From NCBI GenBank assembly GCA_002478885.1, contig DLKC01000086.1, forward strand, positions 1 through 64,000: a stretch of 64,000 bases of DNA, read 5' to 3'. The notes beneath the pieces were generated by a model. It saw only the letters and a list, made by a program, of their open reading frames with translations, did no database searches and had not been told where the DNA came from. This DNA is from Chitinophagaceae bacterium UBA7600. Its GTDB lineage: Bacteria > Bacteroidota > Bacteroidia > Chitinophagales > Chitinophagaceae. The translations under genes and the position numbers were made by a program. Position 1 is the first letter of the stretch. Each line of letters starts with the position of its first letter. Shown piece by piece: positions 8,560-17,109 of this stretch.

Positions 8560-9978
8560 ATGTCAGATCAACAGTATAGTTTTTTTGAAAGTGTTCAGAA
8601 AAGCTTTGACAAAGCAGCAAAGTTTACCAAATGGGAAACCGGTCTGTTGGAACAGATTAAAGCCTGTAACGCAGTGTATCAAATGAGATTTCCCGTCAAG
8701 CGGGATGATGGATCAATCGAAGTAATAGAGGCATACCGGGTTCAGCACAGCCAACACAAAACGCCTTGTAAAGGTGGTATTCGTTTTAGCGAGGAAGTGA
8801 ACCAGGACGAGGTTATGGCTCTTGCAGCATTGATGACATATAAATGCGCCATCGTAAATGTTCCTTTTGGCGGGGCTAAAGGTGGTATAAAAGTTAACCC
8901 ACGTAAATACAGCGAATTTGAATTACAAAAGATAACAAGGCGCTATACAGCCGAATTAATTCGCAAAAACTTCATAGGACCAGGGACCGATGTTCCCGCA
9001 CCAGACTATGGCACCGGCGAACGCGAAATGGCCTGGATCGTAGACACATATGAAAGTATGCGCCCAGGCGAGATCGATGGGCAAGCCTGCGTAACAGGTA
9101 AACCAATTACACAAGGTGGTGTAAGGGGCCGTAAGGAAGCAACCGGACTTGGAGTTTTTTATGGCGTTCGGGAAGTATGTAACATGCCTGATGTAATGGA
9201 AAAACAAGGTCTTACGGTAGGTGTTGAAGGTAAAACAGTGGTTGTTCAGGGCTTGGGAAATGTGGGTTATCATTCAGCGAAATATTTTAGAGAGAATGGC
9301 TCTAAAGTAGTTTGTATAGCTGAGTTTGAAGGGGCAATCTATAACGAAAACGGATTGAATGAAGATGAGGTTTTCCTGCACAGAAAAAAAAGTGGCTCAA
9401 TTTTGAATTTTACCGGCGCTAAAAATCTTGCGAAAAGTTCCGACGCATTAGAACTCGAGTGCGACATCTTAATTCCGGCCGCACTGGAAAACGTTATTCA
9501 TGGAGGCAACGCGCATAATGTGAAAGCAAAAATAATTGGAGAAGCTGCGAATGGGCCGCTTACCCCTGAAGCTGATGATATACTTGCTAAAAAGGGAACA
9601 TTGATTATTCCCGATATGTATCTTAACGCAGGTGGTGTAACGGTTTCCTATTTCGAATGGTTGAAAAATTTAAGCCATGTTCGCTACGGAAGGATGGAAA
9701 AAAGGTTTACCGAAAATATGAACAAACTCATCTTAAGCACCATGGAAGATATGACGGGCAAAACGGTAACCAAAGAAGAAAGAAGTTATATTGAACATGG
9801 ACCCAACGAGGTCGATCTAGTTTACAGCGGGCTCGAAGAAACCATGATTGATGCAACACACGAGATCGTGAACTGCTGGAAAGCTAATCCGCAAATTCCC
9901 GATATGCGCACTGCTGCATACGTAGTTGCAATTAACAAAGTAGGCACAGCATATGCAGAGCTTGGCATTTTCCCATAA
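8560..9978 (+). CDS. gdhA: Glutamate dehydrogenase (Glu/Leu/Phe/Val dehydrogenase family)
   Basis: 472 residues. It catalyses reversible oxidative deamination of glutamate to 2-oxoglutarate. Visible motifs are CKGGIRFSEEV (substrate binding), the catalytic lysine region MTYKCAIVNVPFGGAKGGIK (about 96-115), DVPAPDYGTGEREMAWI, and the Rossmann dinucleotide motif VVQGLGNVGYHSAKYF (about 228-243). An NAD rather than NADP preference is inferred from family type only. The gene stands alone and is followed by its own hairpin terminator at 9999-10029 and by dispersed element R2. Confidence 0.93.
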   Translation: MSDQQYSFFESVQKSFDKAAKFTKWETGLLEQIKACNAVYQMRFPVKRDDGSIEVIEAYRVQHSQHKTPCKGGIRFSEEVNQDEVMALAALMTYKCAIVNVPFGGAKGGIKVNPRKYSEFELQKITRRYTAELIRKNFIGPGTDVPAPDYGTGEREMAWIVDTYESMRPGEIDGQACVTGKPITQGGVRGRKEATGLGVFYGVREVCNMPDVMEKQGLTVGVEGKTVVVQGLGNVGYHSAKYFRENGSKVVCIAEFEGAIYNENGLNEDEVFLHRKKSGSILNFTGAKNLAKSSDALELECDILIPAALENVIHGGNAHNVKAKIIGEAANGPLTPEADDILAKKGTLIIPDMYLNAGGVTVSYFEWLKNLSHVRYGRMEKRFTENMNKLILSTMEDMTGKTVTKEERSYIEHGPNEVDLVYSGLEETMIDATHEIVNCWKANPQIPDMRTAAYVVAINKVGTAYAELGIFP

Positions 9979-9998
9979 CATATTTTTTATGATATTTT

Positions 9999-10029
9999 AA
10001 AGCTCTTCATTATTGATGAGCTTTTTTTG
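9999..10029 (+). terminator. Terminator of gdhA
   Basis: AAAGCTCTTCA and TGATGAGCTTT pair with one mismatch around a TTAT loop, followed by a T-run; 20 bp after the gdhA stop codon. Confidence 0.8.
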
Positions 10030-10080
10030 TTGCCGGGCGCCAGCATAAACATTCGGCCTCGTTGCGTCGCACACTTTTAC
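10024..10080 (-). repeat. Dispersed element copy R2 (3' of gdhA)
   Basis: Core GTTGCGTCGCACACTTTTAC at 10061-10080 reads in the same direction as gdhA. The box nearer the gene is TGCCGGGCGCC, preceded by the T-run of the gdhA terminator, so the element and terminator share bases. Confidence 0.75.
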
Positions 10081-10125
10081 TGCACCTTCCGAAGCATCAA
10101 CTTGTATATAAAATAGCAAAGAAAA

Positions 10126-10145
10126 GCCCCGGATATTTCCGGGGC
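10126..10145 (-). terminator. Orphan GC-rich hairpin with minus-strand T-run
   Basis: GCCCCGGA and TCCGGGGC pair perfectly around TATT. On the minus strand the hairpin is followed by TTTTCTTT, the form of an intrinsic terminator, yet no minus-strand gene lies upstream of it before lipA's own terminator at 11.5 kb. See the finding on a possible small RNA. Confidence 0.55.
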
Positions 10146-10456
10146 GATAATTTTTGATCAGTCGGTACGGATGTTTTTATTTGGTTTTCAGGGTTGTTTT
10201 ATAATAACATCCAAATTTCAGTCTACATAGGTAAGGTAAGGTTACGGTTCAAACGGGCTTTTTTGTTTTTTTAAAGGTTCGGGATAATAACGGGTTGATT
10301 GATAAACACCAAGCATATGCCAAAACACAAATACATTGATTTTCAATTGAAATCTCTGATTTTTTTAACAGCAAATCCCACTATGGGAATTTTTTTTTAG
10401 GAAATGGGAAAGAAAAGTACACCTTTTCCGGGTTTTATGCCCGGCGATGCACGGGT
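10146..10456. other. Gene-free AT-rich stretch
   Basis: No coding ORF is supported here. It holds T-runs at about 10261-10270 and a small hairpin TCCCA-CTA-TGGGA at 10376-10388 followed by nine or more T on the plus strand. It could hold a small RNA on either strand, but nothing in it matches an RNA family I know. Confidence 0.4.
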
Positions 10457-10520
10457 GTACAAGTGTGCGACGCAACAAAGCCCATTACATAGATAAAAGT
10501 TGGGGCCATCACTTTGTGCA
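10457..10520 (+). repeat. Dispersed element copy R3
   Basis: Perfect core GTACAAGTGTGCGACGCAAC at 10457-10476, followed by AAAGCCC and an AAAGTTGGG box. It lies upstream of the T9SS cargo gene and, unusually, does not follow a minus-strand gene. Confidence 0.8.
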
Positions 10521-10541
10521 GTTTTAAATCATGTTCATTTG
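10513..10541 (+). promoter_or_regulatory. Possible promoter of the T9SS cargo gene
   Basis: TTTG (10513-10516), 17-bp spacer, TTCATTTG (10534-10541; seven of eight to TAnnTTTG). It lies about 55 bp upstream of the chosen start. Confidence 0.4.
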
Positions 10542-10596
10542 TTTGGTAACTTACTGCTGTATTATTCTTTACGCAAATTTTTTAACCTTCAAAACT

Positions 10597-11523
10597 ATGT
10601 TTATGAAAAAACGCCATTTGTTTTTCCTGTGTTTAGTGCTGGCTACCAGCTTTGAGGTTAGTGTTAATGCTGTGGCACAACCCGATACACTAAATATTCC
10701 TAAACCGGCAATAAAAGGTGATTCTATCTTATGCCCCAATTCAACCGGAACATTGCGCACGCAAAAGGGTTACGACAGTTACCAATGGTACAAACGCAAT
10801 TACGGGTCTAACAAAACCAAAGCCGTTGAGGGAGCCACCACCAACGAACTTGCGGTGAGCAGCAATGAAACACCTGCTTATTTTTCAGTGGTTGTTACTG
10901 TAAAAAATATAAGGCTGCAGTCTGACGAAAAGCTGGTTGACGGATTGGTTTTCCTTCTTCCATCCGTTAAGATAGGTGGGGGGTTCAAAAATGGCCCGGG
11001 GTATTCCATCCTTAGAGAAGGCGATACCGGCGTTTTTACACTTACAAAACCATACAATACGAATATTACGTGGTTTAGAGACGGTGAGCCAATTCCCGGC
11101 GAAACGACCAATTCTCTTTATGTGACTACCGGCGGTGTATACACTGTTCAGGGCGCACCAAGAACCTGCCCCGTATACATTGTTCCGTTGGGTATTGACC
11201 TGTTTGTACAATTAAAAAAGCCTCGGGACAGTAGCTTTAATTTTGCAAGCACGACATCAACCGTAGCCGCCATTATTGATCAGGAAAAAAACGCCGTCAA
11301 AGTATACCCCAATCCTGCGAGAGATAACATAAAGATCGAAGGACTGGATGCATCTAAAATAACGGGGATCTCCATTGTTGACATACGTGGTAATATTGTT
11401 TTGAAGACAACCACCCTTGCCGCTTCGCTAACAATGAATATTCAGCAGTTGGTGGCTGGAGTCTACTATATCAAACTCGAAAATTCAGCCATAATGCAAA
11501 CGATTAAAATAGTTAAGGAATAA
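10597..11523 (+). CDS. Secreted protein with T9SS type A C-terminal sorting domain
   Basis: 308 residues from ATG 10597 (ATG 10603 is equally possible; the in-frame start at 10531 adds an unlikely hydrophobic leader and overlaps the promoter). A signal peptide is followed by two Ig-like or PKD-like stretches with YDSYQWYKRN and ITWFRDGEPI motifs, typical of Bacteroidota adhesin-like repeats. The last about 75 residues form a type IX secretion C-terminal domain (VKVYPNPARDNIKIEG, ending in KIVKE). The protein is probably exported through the Por/T9SS machinery and anchored or released at the cell surface. The ligand is unknown. Confidence 0.82.
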   Translation: MFMKKRHLFFLCLVLATSFEVSVNAVAQPDTLNIPKPAIKGDSILCPNSTGTLRTQKGYDSYQWYKRNYGSNKTKAVEGATTNELAVSSNETPAYFSVVVTVKNIRLQSDEKLVDGLVFLLPSVKIGGGFKNGPGYSILREGDTGVFTLTKPYNTNITWFRDGEPIPGETTNSLYVTTGGVYTVQGAPRTCPVYIVPLGIDLFVQLKKPRDSSFNFASTTSTVAAIIDQEKNAVKVYPNPARDNIKIEGLDASKITGISIVDIRGNIVLKTTTLAASLTMNIQQLVAGVYYIKLENSAIMQTIKIVKE

Positions 11524-11526
11524 AAT

Positions 11527-11560
11527 AAAAAAGGCGCGCTGAAAACAGCGCGCCTTTTTT
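11527..11560. terminator. Strong bidirectional terminator
   Basis: GGCGCGCTG-AAAA-CAGCGCGCC flanked by an A-run on the left and a T-run on the right. It sits between the converging T9SS cargo gene and lipA and can serve both. Confidence 0.92.
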
Positions 11561-11572
11561 ATTTATAGCCAA

Positions 11573-12490
11573 CTAGATATTTTTTGCCAGTTCTTTTTCT
11601 TCCTGCCATTTACTTCGGCCATAGCCTTTAAATACATGGCGCTCGCTGTGGTAGGATGAACGCACAAGGGGACCGCTTTCCACATAGTCAAATCCAAGCT
11701 CATAACCTATTTCTCTTAATTCAGCAAACTCATCCGGGTGAACAAATCTTTCAACCGGCAAATGCTTTTGTGTTGGCTGAAGGTATTGTCCGAGTGTAAC
11801 TACATCTACATTAGCCAAAGCAAGGTCCTCCAGGGTTTGAACAACCTCTTCCTTCTTCTCTCCCAACCCGAGCATGATGCCGGTTTTTGTGCGCATGCCC
11901 CCCTGCTTTAACGTTCGAAGCACTTCAATACTTCTGCGGTATTTGGCTTGTATGCGCACCTGTTTAGACAAACGTTCCACTGTTTCTACATTATGACTAA
12001 CAACCTGCGGCGCTGCATCTATTATGCGCTGTATATTTTCTGCTTGCCCTTTAAAATCCGGGATCAGCGTTTCAAGTGTAGTTCCTGGGTTTAAAGCCTT
12101 AACGGCTTTAATGGTATTGTACCAAATAATGGAGCCGCCATCCCGCAATTCATCCCTGTCAACGCTTGTGATAACTGCGTGCTTTACTTTCATCAGGTGA
12201 ATGGCTTCGGCCACACGCTGAGGTTCGTCCCAATCAACCGGGTCTGGCCGGCCTGTTGCTACTGCGCAAAAACCGCAACTTCGGGTACACACGTTGCCAA
12301 GTATCATGAAGGTAGCGGTGCCTTCGCCCCAACATTCTCCCATGTTTGGGCAATTGCCGCTTTCGCAGATAGTATGCAGTCTGTGAGTATCAACAAGTCC
12401 ACGAACATGTTTATAATTCTCACCCAGTGGCAACTTTACCCTCAGCCAATCGGGCTTTCTTGTTTTCTGTACTATTGGTAATTCCTGCAT
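11573..12490 (-). CDS. lipA: Lipoyl synthase LipA (radical SAM)
   Basis: 305 residues. It inserts two sulfurs into octanoyl groups on lipoate-dependent enzymes. Both iron-sulfur sites are complete: the auxiliary cluster motif [12 protein letters not shown] (about 42-53) and the radical [11 protein letters not shown] (about 68-75). The C-terminal RSSYHSE motif, whose Ser coordinates the auxiliary cluster, is present. The gene ends just after the bidirectional terminator. lipB is not adjacent. Upstream lies dispersed element R4, which belongs to the next gene's 3' side. Confidence 0.96.
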   Translation of the reverse strand: MQELPIVQKTRKPDWLRVKLPLGENYKHVRGLVDTHRLHTICESGNCPNMGECWGEGTATFMILGNVCTRSCGFCAVATGRPDPVDWDEPQRVAEAIHLMKVKHAVITSVDRDELRDGGSIIWYNTIKAVKALNPGTTLETLIPDFKGQAENIQRIIDAAPQVVSHNVETVERLSKQVRIQAKYRRSIEVLRTLKQGGMRTKTGIMLGLGEKKEEVVQTLEDLALANVDVVTLGQYLQPTQKHLPVERFVHPDEFAELREIGYELGFDYVESGPLVRSSYHSERHVFKGYGRSKWQEEKELAKNI

Positions 12491-12587
12491 GCAAAAGATT
12501 TACGAAATGCAAGGTTACAAAATGACCGGGTGGATGGTTTGCGACACACGGAAAACAACCTGCTGTTTGCTGAAAATTGCTCTACCT

Positions 12588-12673
12588 GTACAAGTGTGCG
12601 ACGCAAGAGACGATGCCATGAAAGGCTACGGCCCGGTACACAATAACCTCAGTAAATGATTGACAAATGTAGC
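12588..12673 (+). repeat. Dispersed element copy R4
   Basis: Core GTACAAGTGTGCGACGCAAG at 12588-12607, then GACGATGCC and a GGCCCGGTAC box. It lies between the lipA start and the stop codon (12674) of the minus-strand barrel gene and is oriented 3' to the latter. Confidence 0.8.
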
Positions 12674-13516
12674 TTACTTTCTTTTACCGAATTCAATGGC
12701 GATGTAAGCGTTGTAGAAGAATTGCTTTGGCTCGTTTTGTATCATGATTGGCATTTCTTTGCTGTAATATTCAGCGTTAATGCCTACTTCGAGTGCAGAA
12801 AGCAGCTCGTTGTACCTGCCATAATCGAAACGAAGCGCAAGGCGTGCATAAGCGCCGGGAACGAATTTACCTTCGGTAAAACCCTTGGTGAAACCTGATG
12901 CTCCATTGATGAGTGTTGGGTCGAGAAATTTATCGGCAACGGTGTCGCTATATCTTATATCGTTATCGGTATTGGTGTTGGGGTCGTGCACGTTTAGATA
13001 ATAGGGTTTCAGATATCCGAGGCTTAAGCCCCCACCGTATATTGCTGAAACGGCCACGCCGTTTTTATTGCCCTTACCACCAATGAGGTATTGCTGACCA
13101 ACTCCTGCCTTCAGGTAATAAAAGTTATTTTCTTTTCCATAAACATATGGATTGCCAACAAGAATAAATCCGCCGCCTATATCCTGCCCGGAAGAAATTT
13201 TTTCTTCTTTGGGGCTTTTACGTTCGCCAAGTTCAAGCCACCATAAGCTCGTTTTTTTAATGGTTTTGTATTTACCATGTTCATAGAACATTCCCCAGCC
13301 ATCGGTGTTAATCTTGAAGCCGAAAGCAGATTGCTTTGCATAAATGAGCGAACCTTCTTCGTATTGCTTCATTAGCTGGTTAAGCCTGGCATTACGCTCT
13401 TTCTTTTTATCTTCTTTTGATTGTGCAGCTGGCTTTGTATTGTTGGTGGTTTGTGCGAAAGCCGTTACAGTGAGTGTACTTATAACTATCAGAAAAATGA
13501 TCTTCTTCACGCTCAT
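12674..13516 (-). CDS. Probable outer-membrane beta-barrel protein
   Basis: 280 residues from the ATG whose complement is at 13514-13516 (the longer ORF start at 13555 overlaps osmC and precedes no signal peptide). The signal peptide ends in TAFAQ. A charged linker with KEDKKKERNARL follows, then alternating amphipathic strands rich in Gly, Tyr and Phe and a C-terminal AYIAIEFGKRK strand. I recognise no named family. A TATTTTTG -7 box on the minus strand (13542-13549) lies upstream of the start. It is transcribed away from osmC, with only 38 bp between start codons. Confidence 0.65.
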   Translation of the reverse strand: MSVKKIIFLIVISTLTVTAFAQTTNNTKPAAQSKEDKKKERNARLNQLMKQYEEGSLIYAKQSAFGFKINTDGWGMFYEHGKYKTIKKTSLWWLELGERKSPKEEKISSGQDIGGGFILVGNPYVYGKENNFYYLKAGVGQQYLIGGKGNKNGVAVSAIYGGGLSLGYLKPYYLNVHDPNTNTDNDIRYSDTVADKFLDPTLINGASGFTKGFTEGKFVPGAYARLALRFDYGRYNELLSALEVGINAEYYSKEMPIMIQNEPKQFFYNAYIAIEFGKRK

Positions 13517-13554
13517 ATGATTTGTAGCTCGTAAATTTAGGCAAAAATAAAGCA

Positions 13555-13959
13555 ATGACTTCTCAAATTATTTATAAAGGCTCGTTAAGGACGGAAGCGA
13601 CACATTTGCAAAGCGGCACTCTAATTGAAACCGACGCCCCTATTGATAACCAGGGTAAAGGAGAACGTTTTTCGCCAACCGATCTGCTCGCAACTTCTCT
13701 CGGAAATTGCATGATGACCATCATGGGAATTAAAGCAAGAGACATGAATATTGACCTCACTTCAACCACTATAGACATTACCAAAATCATGAAGGCCGAG
13801 CCACGCCGTGTGGGAGGCATTAATGTTGCCTTTCATTTTCCTGAGCATTTGCAAACCGACGATAAGCAAAAGAAAATTCTTGAAAATGCCGCAGTAACTT
13901 GTCCTGTTGCAAAGAGCATTCATCCAGATATCGATCTCGATGTAAAATTTAATTGGTAA
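13555..13959 (+). CDS. OsmC-family protein
   Basis: 134 residues. The OsmC/Ohr fold is shown by FSPTDLLATSLGNCMMTIMG (about 41-60) and the second cysteine in TCPVAKSIHPDID (about 117-129), giving the two conserved redox cysteines. Family members detoxify organic hydroperoxides using thiol reductants; the exact subclass (OsmC, Ohr or YhfA-like) cannot be settled, though the short N-terminus favours the YhfA/OsmC side. It is monocistronic, transcribed divergently from the barrel gene and followed by dispersed element R5. Confidence 0.88.
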   Translation: MTSQIIYKGSLRTEATHLQSGTLIETDAPIDNQGKGERFSPTDLLATSLGNCMMTIMGIKARDMNIDLTSTTIDITKIMKAEPRRVGGINVAFHFPEHLQTDDKQKKILENAAVTCPVAKSIHPDIDLDVKFNW

Positions 13960-13979
13960 CGCTATTTATTGAATATTTA

Positions 13980-14035
13980 TTTTGAACCGTGCTGCAGAAT
14001 AAAAATTTAACTTCTGTTGCGTCGCACTCTTGTAC
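13980..14035 (-). repeat. Dispersed element copy R5 (3' of osmC-like gene)
   Basis: Perfect core GTTGCGTCGCACTCTTGTAC at 14016-14035, reading in the same direction as the upstream osmC-like gene. Between the stop codon and core lies TTTATTTTGAACCGTGCTGCAG, the diverged form of the A-run and AAAGCCGGG box. Confidence 0.8.
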
Positions 14036-14081
14036 TTTTTTTGCGTGGCCGGGCAATAATGCAGCACACATGCCATTTTAA

Positions 14082-14840
14082 CTACCGTCTCACATGAACA
14101 TTATGATCGCTTAGATAAGCTTTTAAGTCAGCAATGCCTATCTCTTTAAAATGAAAAATACTTGCTGCCAGCGCCGCGTCTGCTCTGCCCCGTTCAAAAA
14201 CATCTACAAAATGCTGCATTGTTCCGCCGCCGCCACTGGCTATTACCGGAACAGGCAGTGTTGACGAAAGTGCACTGGTAATATCATGGGCAAATCCTTG
14301 TTTGGTGCCATCGTGATTCATTGATGTAAGAAGAATTTCGCCGACTCCAAGATCAAAAGCTTGTTTTGCCCAGTCGACGCAACGAACCTCTGTCTTCGTT
14401 CTGCCACCATTCAAATAAACATACCACTCGTCATCTTCCTCTTTTTTTGTGTCGATGGCGAGAACCACGCACTGGCTGCCAAAATCTTTTTCCAATTCAC
14501 GGATCAATGCTGGGCGTTTAAATGCAGCCGTATTTACCGAAATCTTATCGGCACCATTTTGCAGCAGCACGCTTACGTCTTCTACAGAGGAAATGCCACC
14601 GCCAACCGTAAACGGAATATTGATCTTATGTGCAATTTTATTAACCAGCTGTGCAAGCGTTTTTCTTTTTTCAACTGTAGCAGTTATGTCGAGAAACACC
14701 AATTCATCAGCACCCTGCTGCGCATACAGAGCACCAAGTTCTACCGGGTCGCCGGCGTCGCGCAGGTCGACAAAATTGGTGCCTTTAACTGTGCGTCCAT
14801 CTTTTATATCGAGGCAGGGAATAATTCTTTTTGTGAGCAT
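14082..14840 (-). CDS. hisF: Imidazole glycerol phosphate synthase subunit HisF
   Basis: 252 residues from ATG at 14840; the longer ORF to 14891 reads through element R6. HisF is the cyclase subunit that uses ammonia from HisH to make IGP and AICAR. The N-terminus [17 protein letters not shown] contains catalytic Asp11, and Asp130 lies in the [21 protein letters not shown] region. The length fits the (beta-alpha)8 barrel of the family. It is the last gene of the trpEGDCFBA-hisHAF run, 87 bp after hisA with element R6 between them. hisI/hisE, the usual next gene, is missing here. Confidence 0.95.
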   Translation of the reverse strand: MLTKRIIPCLDIKDGRTVKGTNFVDLRDAGDPVELGALYAQQGADELVFLDITATVEKRKTLAQLVNKIAHKINIPFTVGGGISSVEDVSVLLQNGADKISVNTAAFKRPALIRELEKDFGSQCVVLAIDTKKEEDDEWYVYLNGGRTKTEVRCVDWAKQAFDLGVGEILLTSMNHDGTKQGFAHDITSALSSTLPVPVIASGGGGTMQHFVDVFERGRADAALAASIFHFKEIGIADLKAYLSDHNVHVRR

Positions 14841-14872
14841 ACCTGTTTTTATTTGCCGAAATATTTGTTGCG

Positions 14873-14927
14873 GTAAAAGTGTGCAATGCAACGATGCTTA
14901 ATACGTATTCGCATGAACGGCCAAAAA
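14873..14927 (+). repeat. Dispersed element copy R6 (diverged, 3' of hisA)
   Basis: Diverged core GTAAAAGTGTGCAATGCAAC at 14873-14892 followed by GATGCTTAATAC and GGCCAAAAA, ending directly at the TAA stop codon of hisA (14928-14930 on the plus strand). Confidence 0.65.
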
Positions 14928-15656
14928 TTATTCAGCATTATTATTAAAGCTGGCGAGTTCGTTTAAATTTATTCTTCCCTCGTAGATTGCTTTTCCAACA
15001 ATTGCGCCGTTGCAACCTATTGCTTCAAGCGCATACAAATCGTTCAAAGTCGCGACCCCGCCGCTTGCAATAAATTCCAGCTTTGGAAATTTGTTGATTA
15101 TGTTTTCGTATAACTTAACCGAAGGCCCTTCCAACTTACCGTCTTTACTTATGTCGGTGCAAAATACCTGCCGCACGCCGTGGGAAATGTATTTTTCAAG
15201 AAAGTCGTATACACAAACATCGGTTGTTTCAAGCCAGCCGCCGACCGCTATCTTTTCGTCTTTAACATCGGCGCCGAGTAAAAATTTATCTGCGCCAAAT
15301 TTTCCAAGCCAATCTGTAAATGTGGCATGCTCTTTTACAGCAAGACTGCCGATTGTAGCGAATGCTGCGCCTGAACTGAAAACAATTTCAAGGTCTTCTT
15401 TCTTTTTTATTCCACCGCCAAAGTCAATCACGAGTCCGGTGGTTTTAGCTATTACCTCCAGCACCTTCCAGTTTTTTACAGCGCCGGCTTTCGCGCCATC
15501 CAGATCGACGAGGTGCAGACGTTTTAATCCGGCTGCCTCAAATGCTTTAGCTACCTCGGCTGGTTGTTCGTTATAGACGGTCTTTTGATTATAGTCGCCC
15601 TGGGTTAACCGAACGCATTTGCCGTCGATAATGTCTATTGCAGGAATAATTTGCAT
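14928..15656 (-). CDS. hisA: Phosphoribosyl-formimino-AICAR isomerase HisA
   Basis: 242 residues. It performs the Amadori-type isomerisation of ProFAR to PRFAR. Family marks are the N-terminal MQIIPAIDIIDGKCVRLTQG with catalytic Asp8, VIDFGGGIKKKED (phosphate loop 1), and the second acidic residue and phosphate loop in FCTDISKDGKLEGPS and FIASGGVATLNDL. Only 2 bp separate it from hisH, so the two are translationally coupled. It is followed by element R6 before hisF. Confidence 0.95.
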   Translation of the reverse strand: MQIIPAIDIIDGKCVRLTQGDYNQKTVYNEQPAEVAKAFEAAGLKRLHLVDLDGAKAGAVKNWKVLEVIAKTTGLVIDFGGGIKKKEDLEIVFSSGAAFATIGSLAVKEHATFTDWLGKFGADKFLLGADVKDEKIAVGGWLETTDVCVYDFLEKYISHGVRQVFCTDISKDGKLEGPSVKLYENIINKFPKLEFIASGGVATLNDLYALEAIGCNGAIVGKAIYEGRINLNELASFNNNAE

Positions 15657-15658
15657 GC

Positions 15659-16249
15659 TTATAATTCGAGGAAGTTCTTTAATATTTTTTCACCTACGGC
15701 CGCGCTTTTTTCGGGATGAAACTGCACACCATAGAAATTATTCTTGTGCAGGGCTGAACTGTATGACTGCACATAGTCTGTGATTGCTATAGTATGTTCC
15801 CCTAGTGCTGCATAAAATCCGTGAACAAAATAGCAGTAACTGTTATCCGGGACATCTTTAAACAATCCCGTTTTTAAATCGTAGATATTGTTCCATCCGA
15901 TTTGGGGTACTTTTACTGAAACATCGACCGGTGAAAAATGCTTTACATTTTCATCAAATATGCCAAGGCATTCTGTGTCGTTTTCTTCCGAATGCTTACA
16001 CATCAATTGCATGCCCAGGCAAACGCCTAACACAGGCTGATTAAGATTTTTGAGCAGTTCATCCAGTCTTCTTTGGTTTAAGTAACGCATGGCGCTATTG
16101 GCTTCTCCGACACCGGGAAAAATGACTTTATCTGCAGCCCTGATCTGTTCATGATCATCTGTAACAACAGCCTCTACGCCGATACGCTCAAGCGCATACA
16201 TTACAGATTGTATATTTCCAGCGTTATACTTTACAATTACAAGTTTCAT
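15659..16249 (-). CDS. hisH: Imidazole glycerol phosphate synthase glutaminase subunit HisH
   Basis: 196 residues. It supplies ammonia from glutamine to HisF. The class I amidotransferase triad is visible: Cys in VLGVCLGMQLM (about 78-88), His and Glu in YGVQFHPEKSA (about 173-183). The start ATG overlaps the trpA stop codon by one base (TAATG arrangement), which physically joins the trp and his gene sets. Coupled translation with trpA is therefore likely. Confidence 0.96.
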   Translation of the reverse strand: MKLVIVKYNAGNIQSVMYALERIGVEAVVTDDHEQIRAADKVIFPGVGEANSAMRYLNQRRLDELLKNLNQPVLGVCLGMQLMCKHSEENDTECLGIFDENVKHFSPVDVSVKVPQIGWNNIYDLKTGLFKDVPDNSYCYFVHGFYAALGEHTIAITDYVQSYSSALHKNNFYGVQFHPEKSAAVGEKILKNFLEL

Positions 16250-17019
16250 TACTTCAAAATAGAATCGAGAAATGATTTTGTTGCACCTCCAAGGTTCGCT
16301 GTGTTTTCCAGCGCTTTAATGTAAGCACTCCCTATGATCGCACCGTTTGCATGCTTGCAGGCGGTATCAAAAGTGTGTTTGTCTTTGATTCCAAAACCAA
16401 CAAGAACCGGGTTTTTCAATTGCAGCTTTCGCAATTTGTCGAGATAAGCCTCGACCGGTAAAAAGTCTTTGTCACTCCCCGTAATTGAGGAAGAAGAGAC
16501 TGCATATAGGAACCCGGTGCTTAGTGAATCAAGTTTTTTTGTCCGTTCCTCCGAGGTTTCGGGTGTTACAAGGAAAATAAAATTTAACCCATAGCGTCGG
16601 ATGATTGCTCCGTATTCAGATTCAAATTCGTGCTCCGGTAGATCGGGAAGAATTAAGCCATCGACTGGCGCATCTGCACAATACTGACAGAATTTTTCAA
16701 AACCAAACTGCAGAACGGGGTTCATATAACCCATCAAAATAACAGGTACATAAATTTCCTTTCTGAAATTTTTCAGTTGCTGAAACAATACATCTATACT
16801 CATTCCATTCTCCAACGCCTTGCTTCCACTGGCCTGTATTACGGGCCCATCTGCCAGGGGATCACTGTATGGCATGCCAACTTCTATAAGGTCAGCACCA
16901 TTTTCCTGTAATGCTTTCATTACCCTGACTGTGCTGTTCAATTGCGGGTAGCCTGCAGTACAATAGACATTGAGAACACGCTCTTTTTTTCTGGTGAATA
17001 ATGCTTCTAACCTGTTCAT
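16249..17019 (-). CDS. trpA: Tryptophan synthase alpha subunit
   Basis: 256 residues from the ATG at 17019; the upstream in-frame TTG at 17040 is a less likely start. TrpA cleaves indole-3-glycerol phosphate to indole and glyceraldehyde 3-phosphate. Catalytic Glu lies in LIEVGMPYSDPLADGPVIQ (about 35-53) and catalytic Asp in the GLILPDLP segment; VGFGIKDKHTF contributes to phosphate binding. It follows trpB after 90 bp holding element R7 and overlaps hisH by one base. Confidence 0.95.
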   Translation of the reverse strand: MNRLEALFTRKKERVLNVYCTAGYPQLNSTVRVMKALQENGADLIEVGMPYSDPLADGPVIQASGSKALENGMSIDVLFQQLKNFRKEIYVPVILMGYMNPVLQFGFEKFCQYCADAPVDGLILPDLPEHEFESEYGAIIRRYGLNFIFLVTPETSEERTKKLDSLSTGFLYAVSSSSITGSDKDFLPVEAYLDKLRKLQLKNPVLVGFGIKDKHTFDTACKHANGAIIGSAYIKALENTANLGGATKSFLDSILK

Positions 17020-17052
17020 TGATGATTCTTTATTGCTCAATTATATTCTTCA

Positions 17053-17109
17053 GTACAAGTGTGCGACGCAACGATGCATAATACTTATTCAAAAGCCAGG
17101 CACAAAAAA
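17053..17109 (+). repeat. Dispersed element copy R7 (3' of trpB)
   Basis: Perfect core GTACAAGTGTGCGACGCAAC at 17053-17072, then GATGCATAATAC, AAAGCCAGG and an A-run that ends exactly at the TAA stop codon of trpB (17110-17112). It lies inside the trp operon. Confidence 0.9.

Noticed and set aside
10374..10400. TCCCA-CTA-TGGGA hairpin with T-run as a terminator
   Set aside because: A 5-bp stem with a 3-base loop and no gene ending upstream; noted only in the gap description.
14361..15576. Long plus-strand ORFs (150-188 codons) opposite hisF and hisA
   Set aside because: They are antisense to well conserved enzymes, lack recognisable domains and follow codon-shadow patterns.
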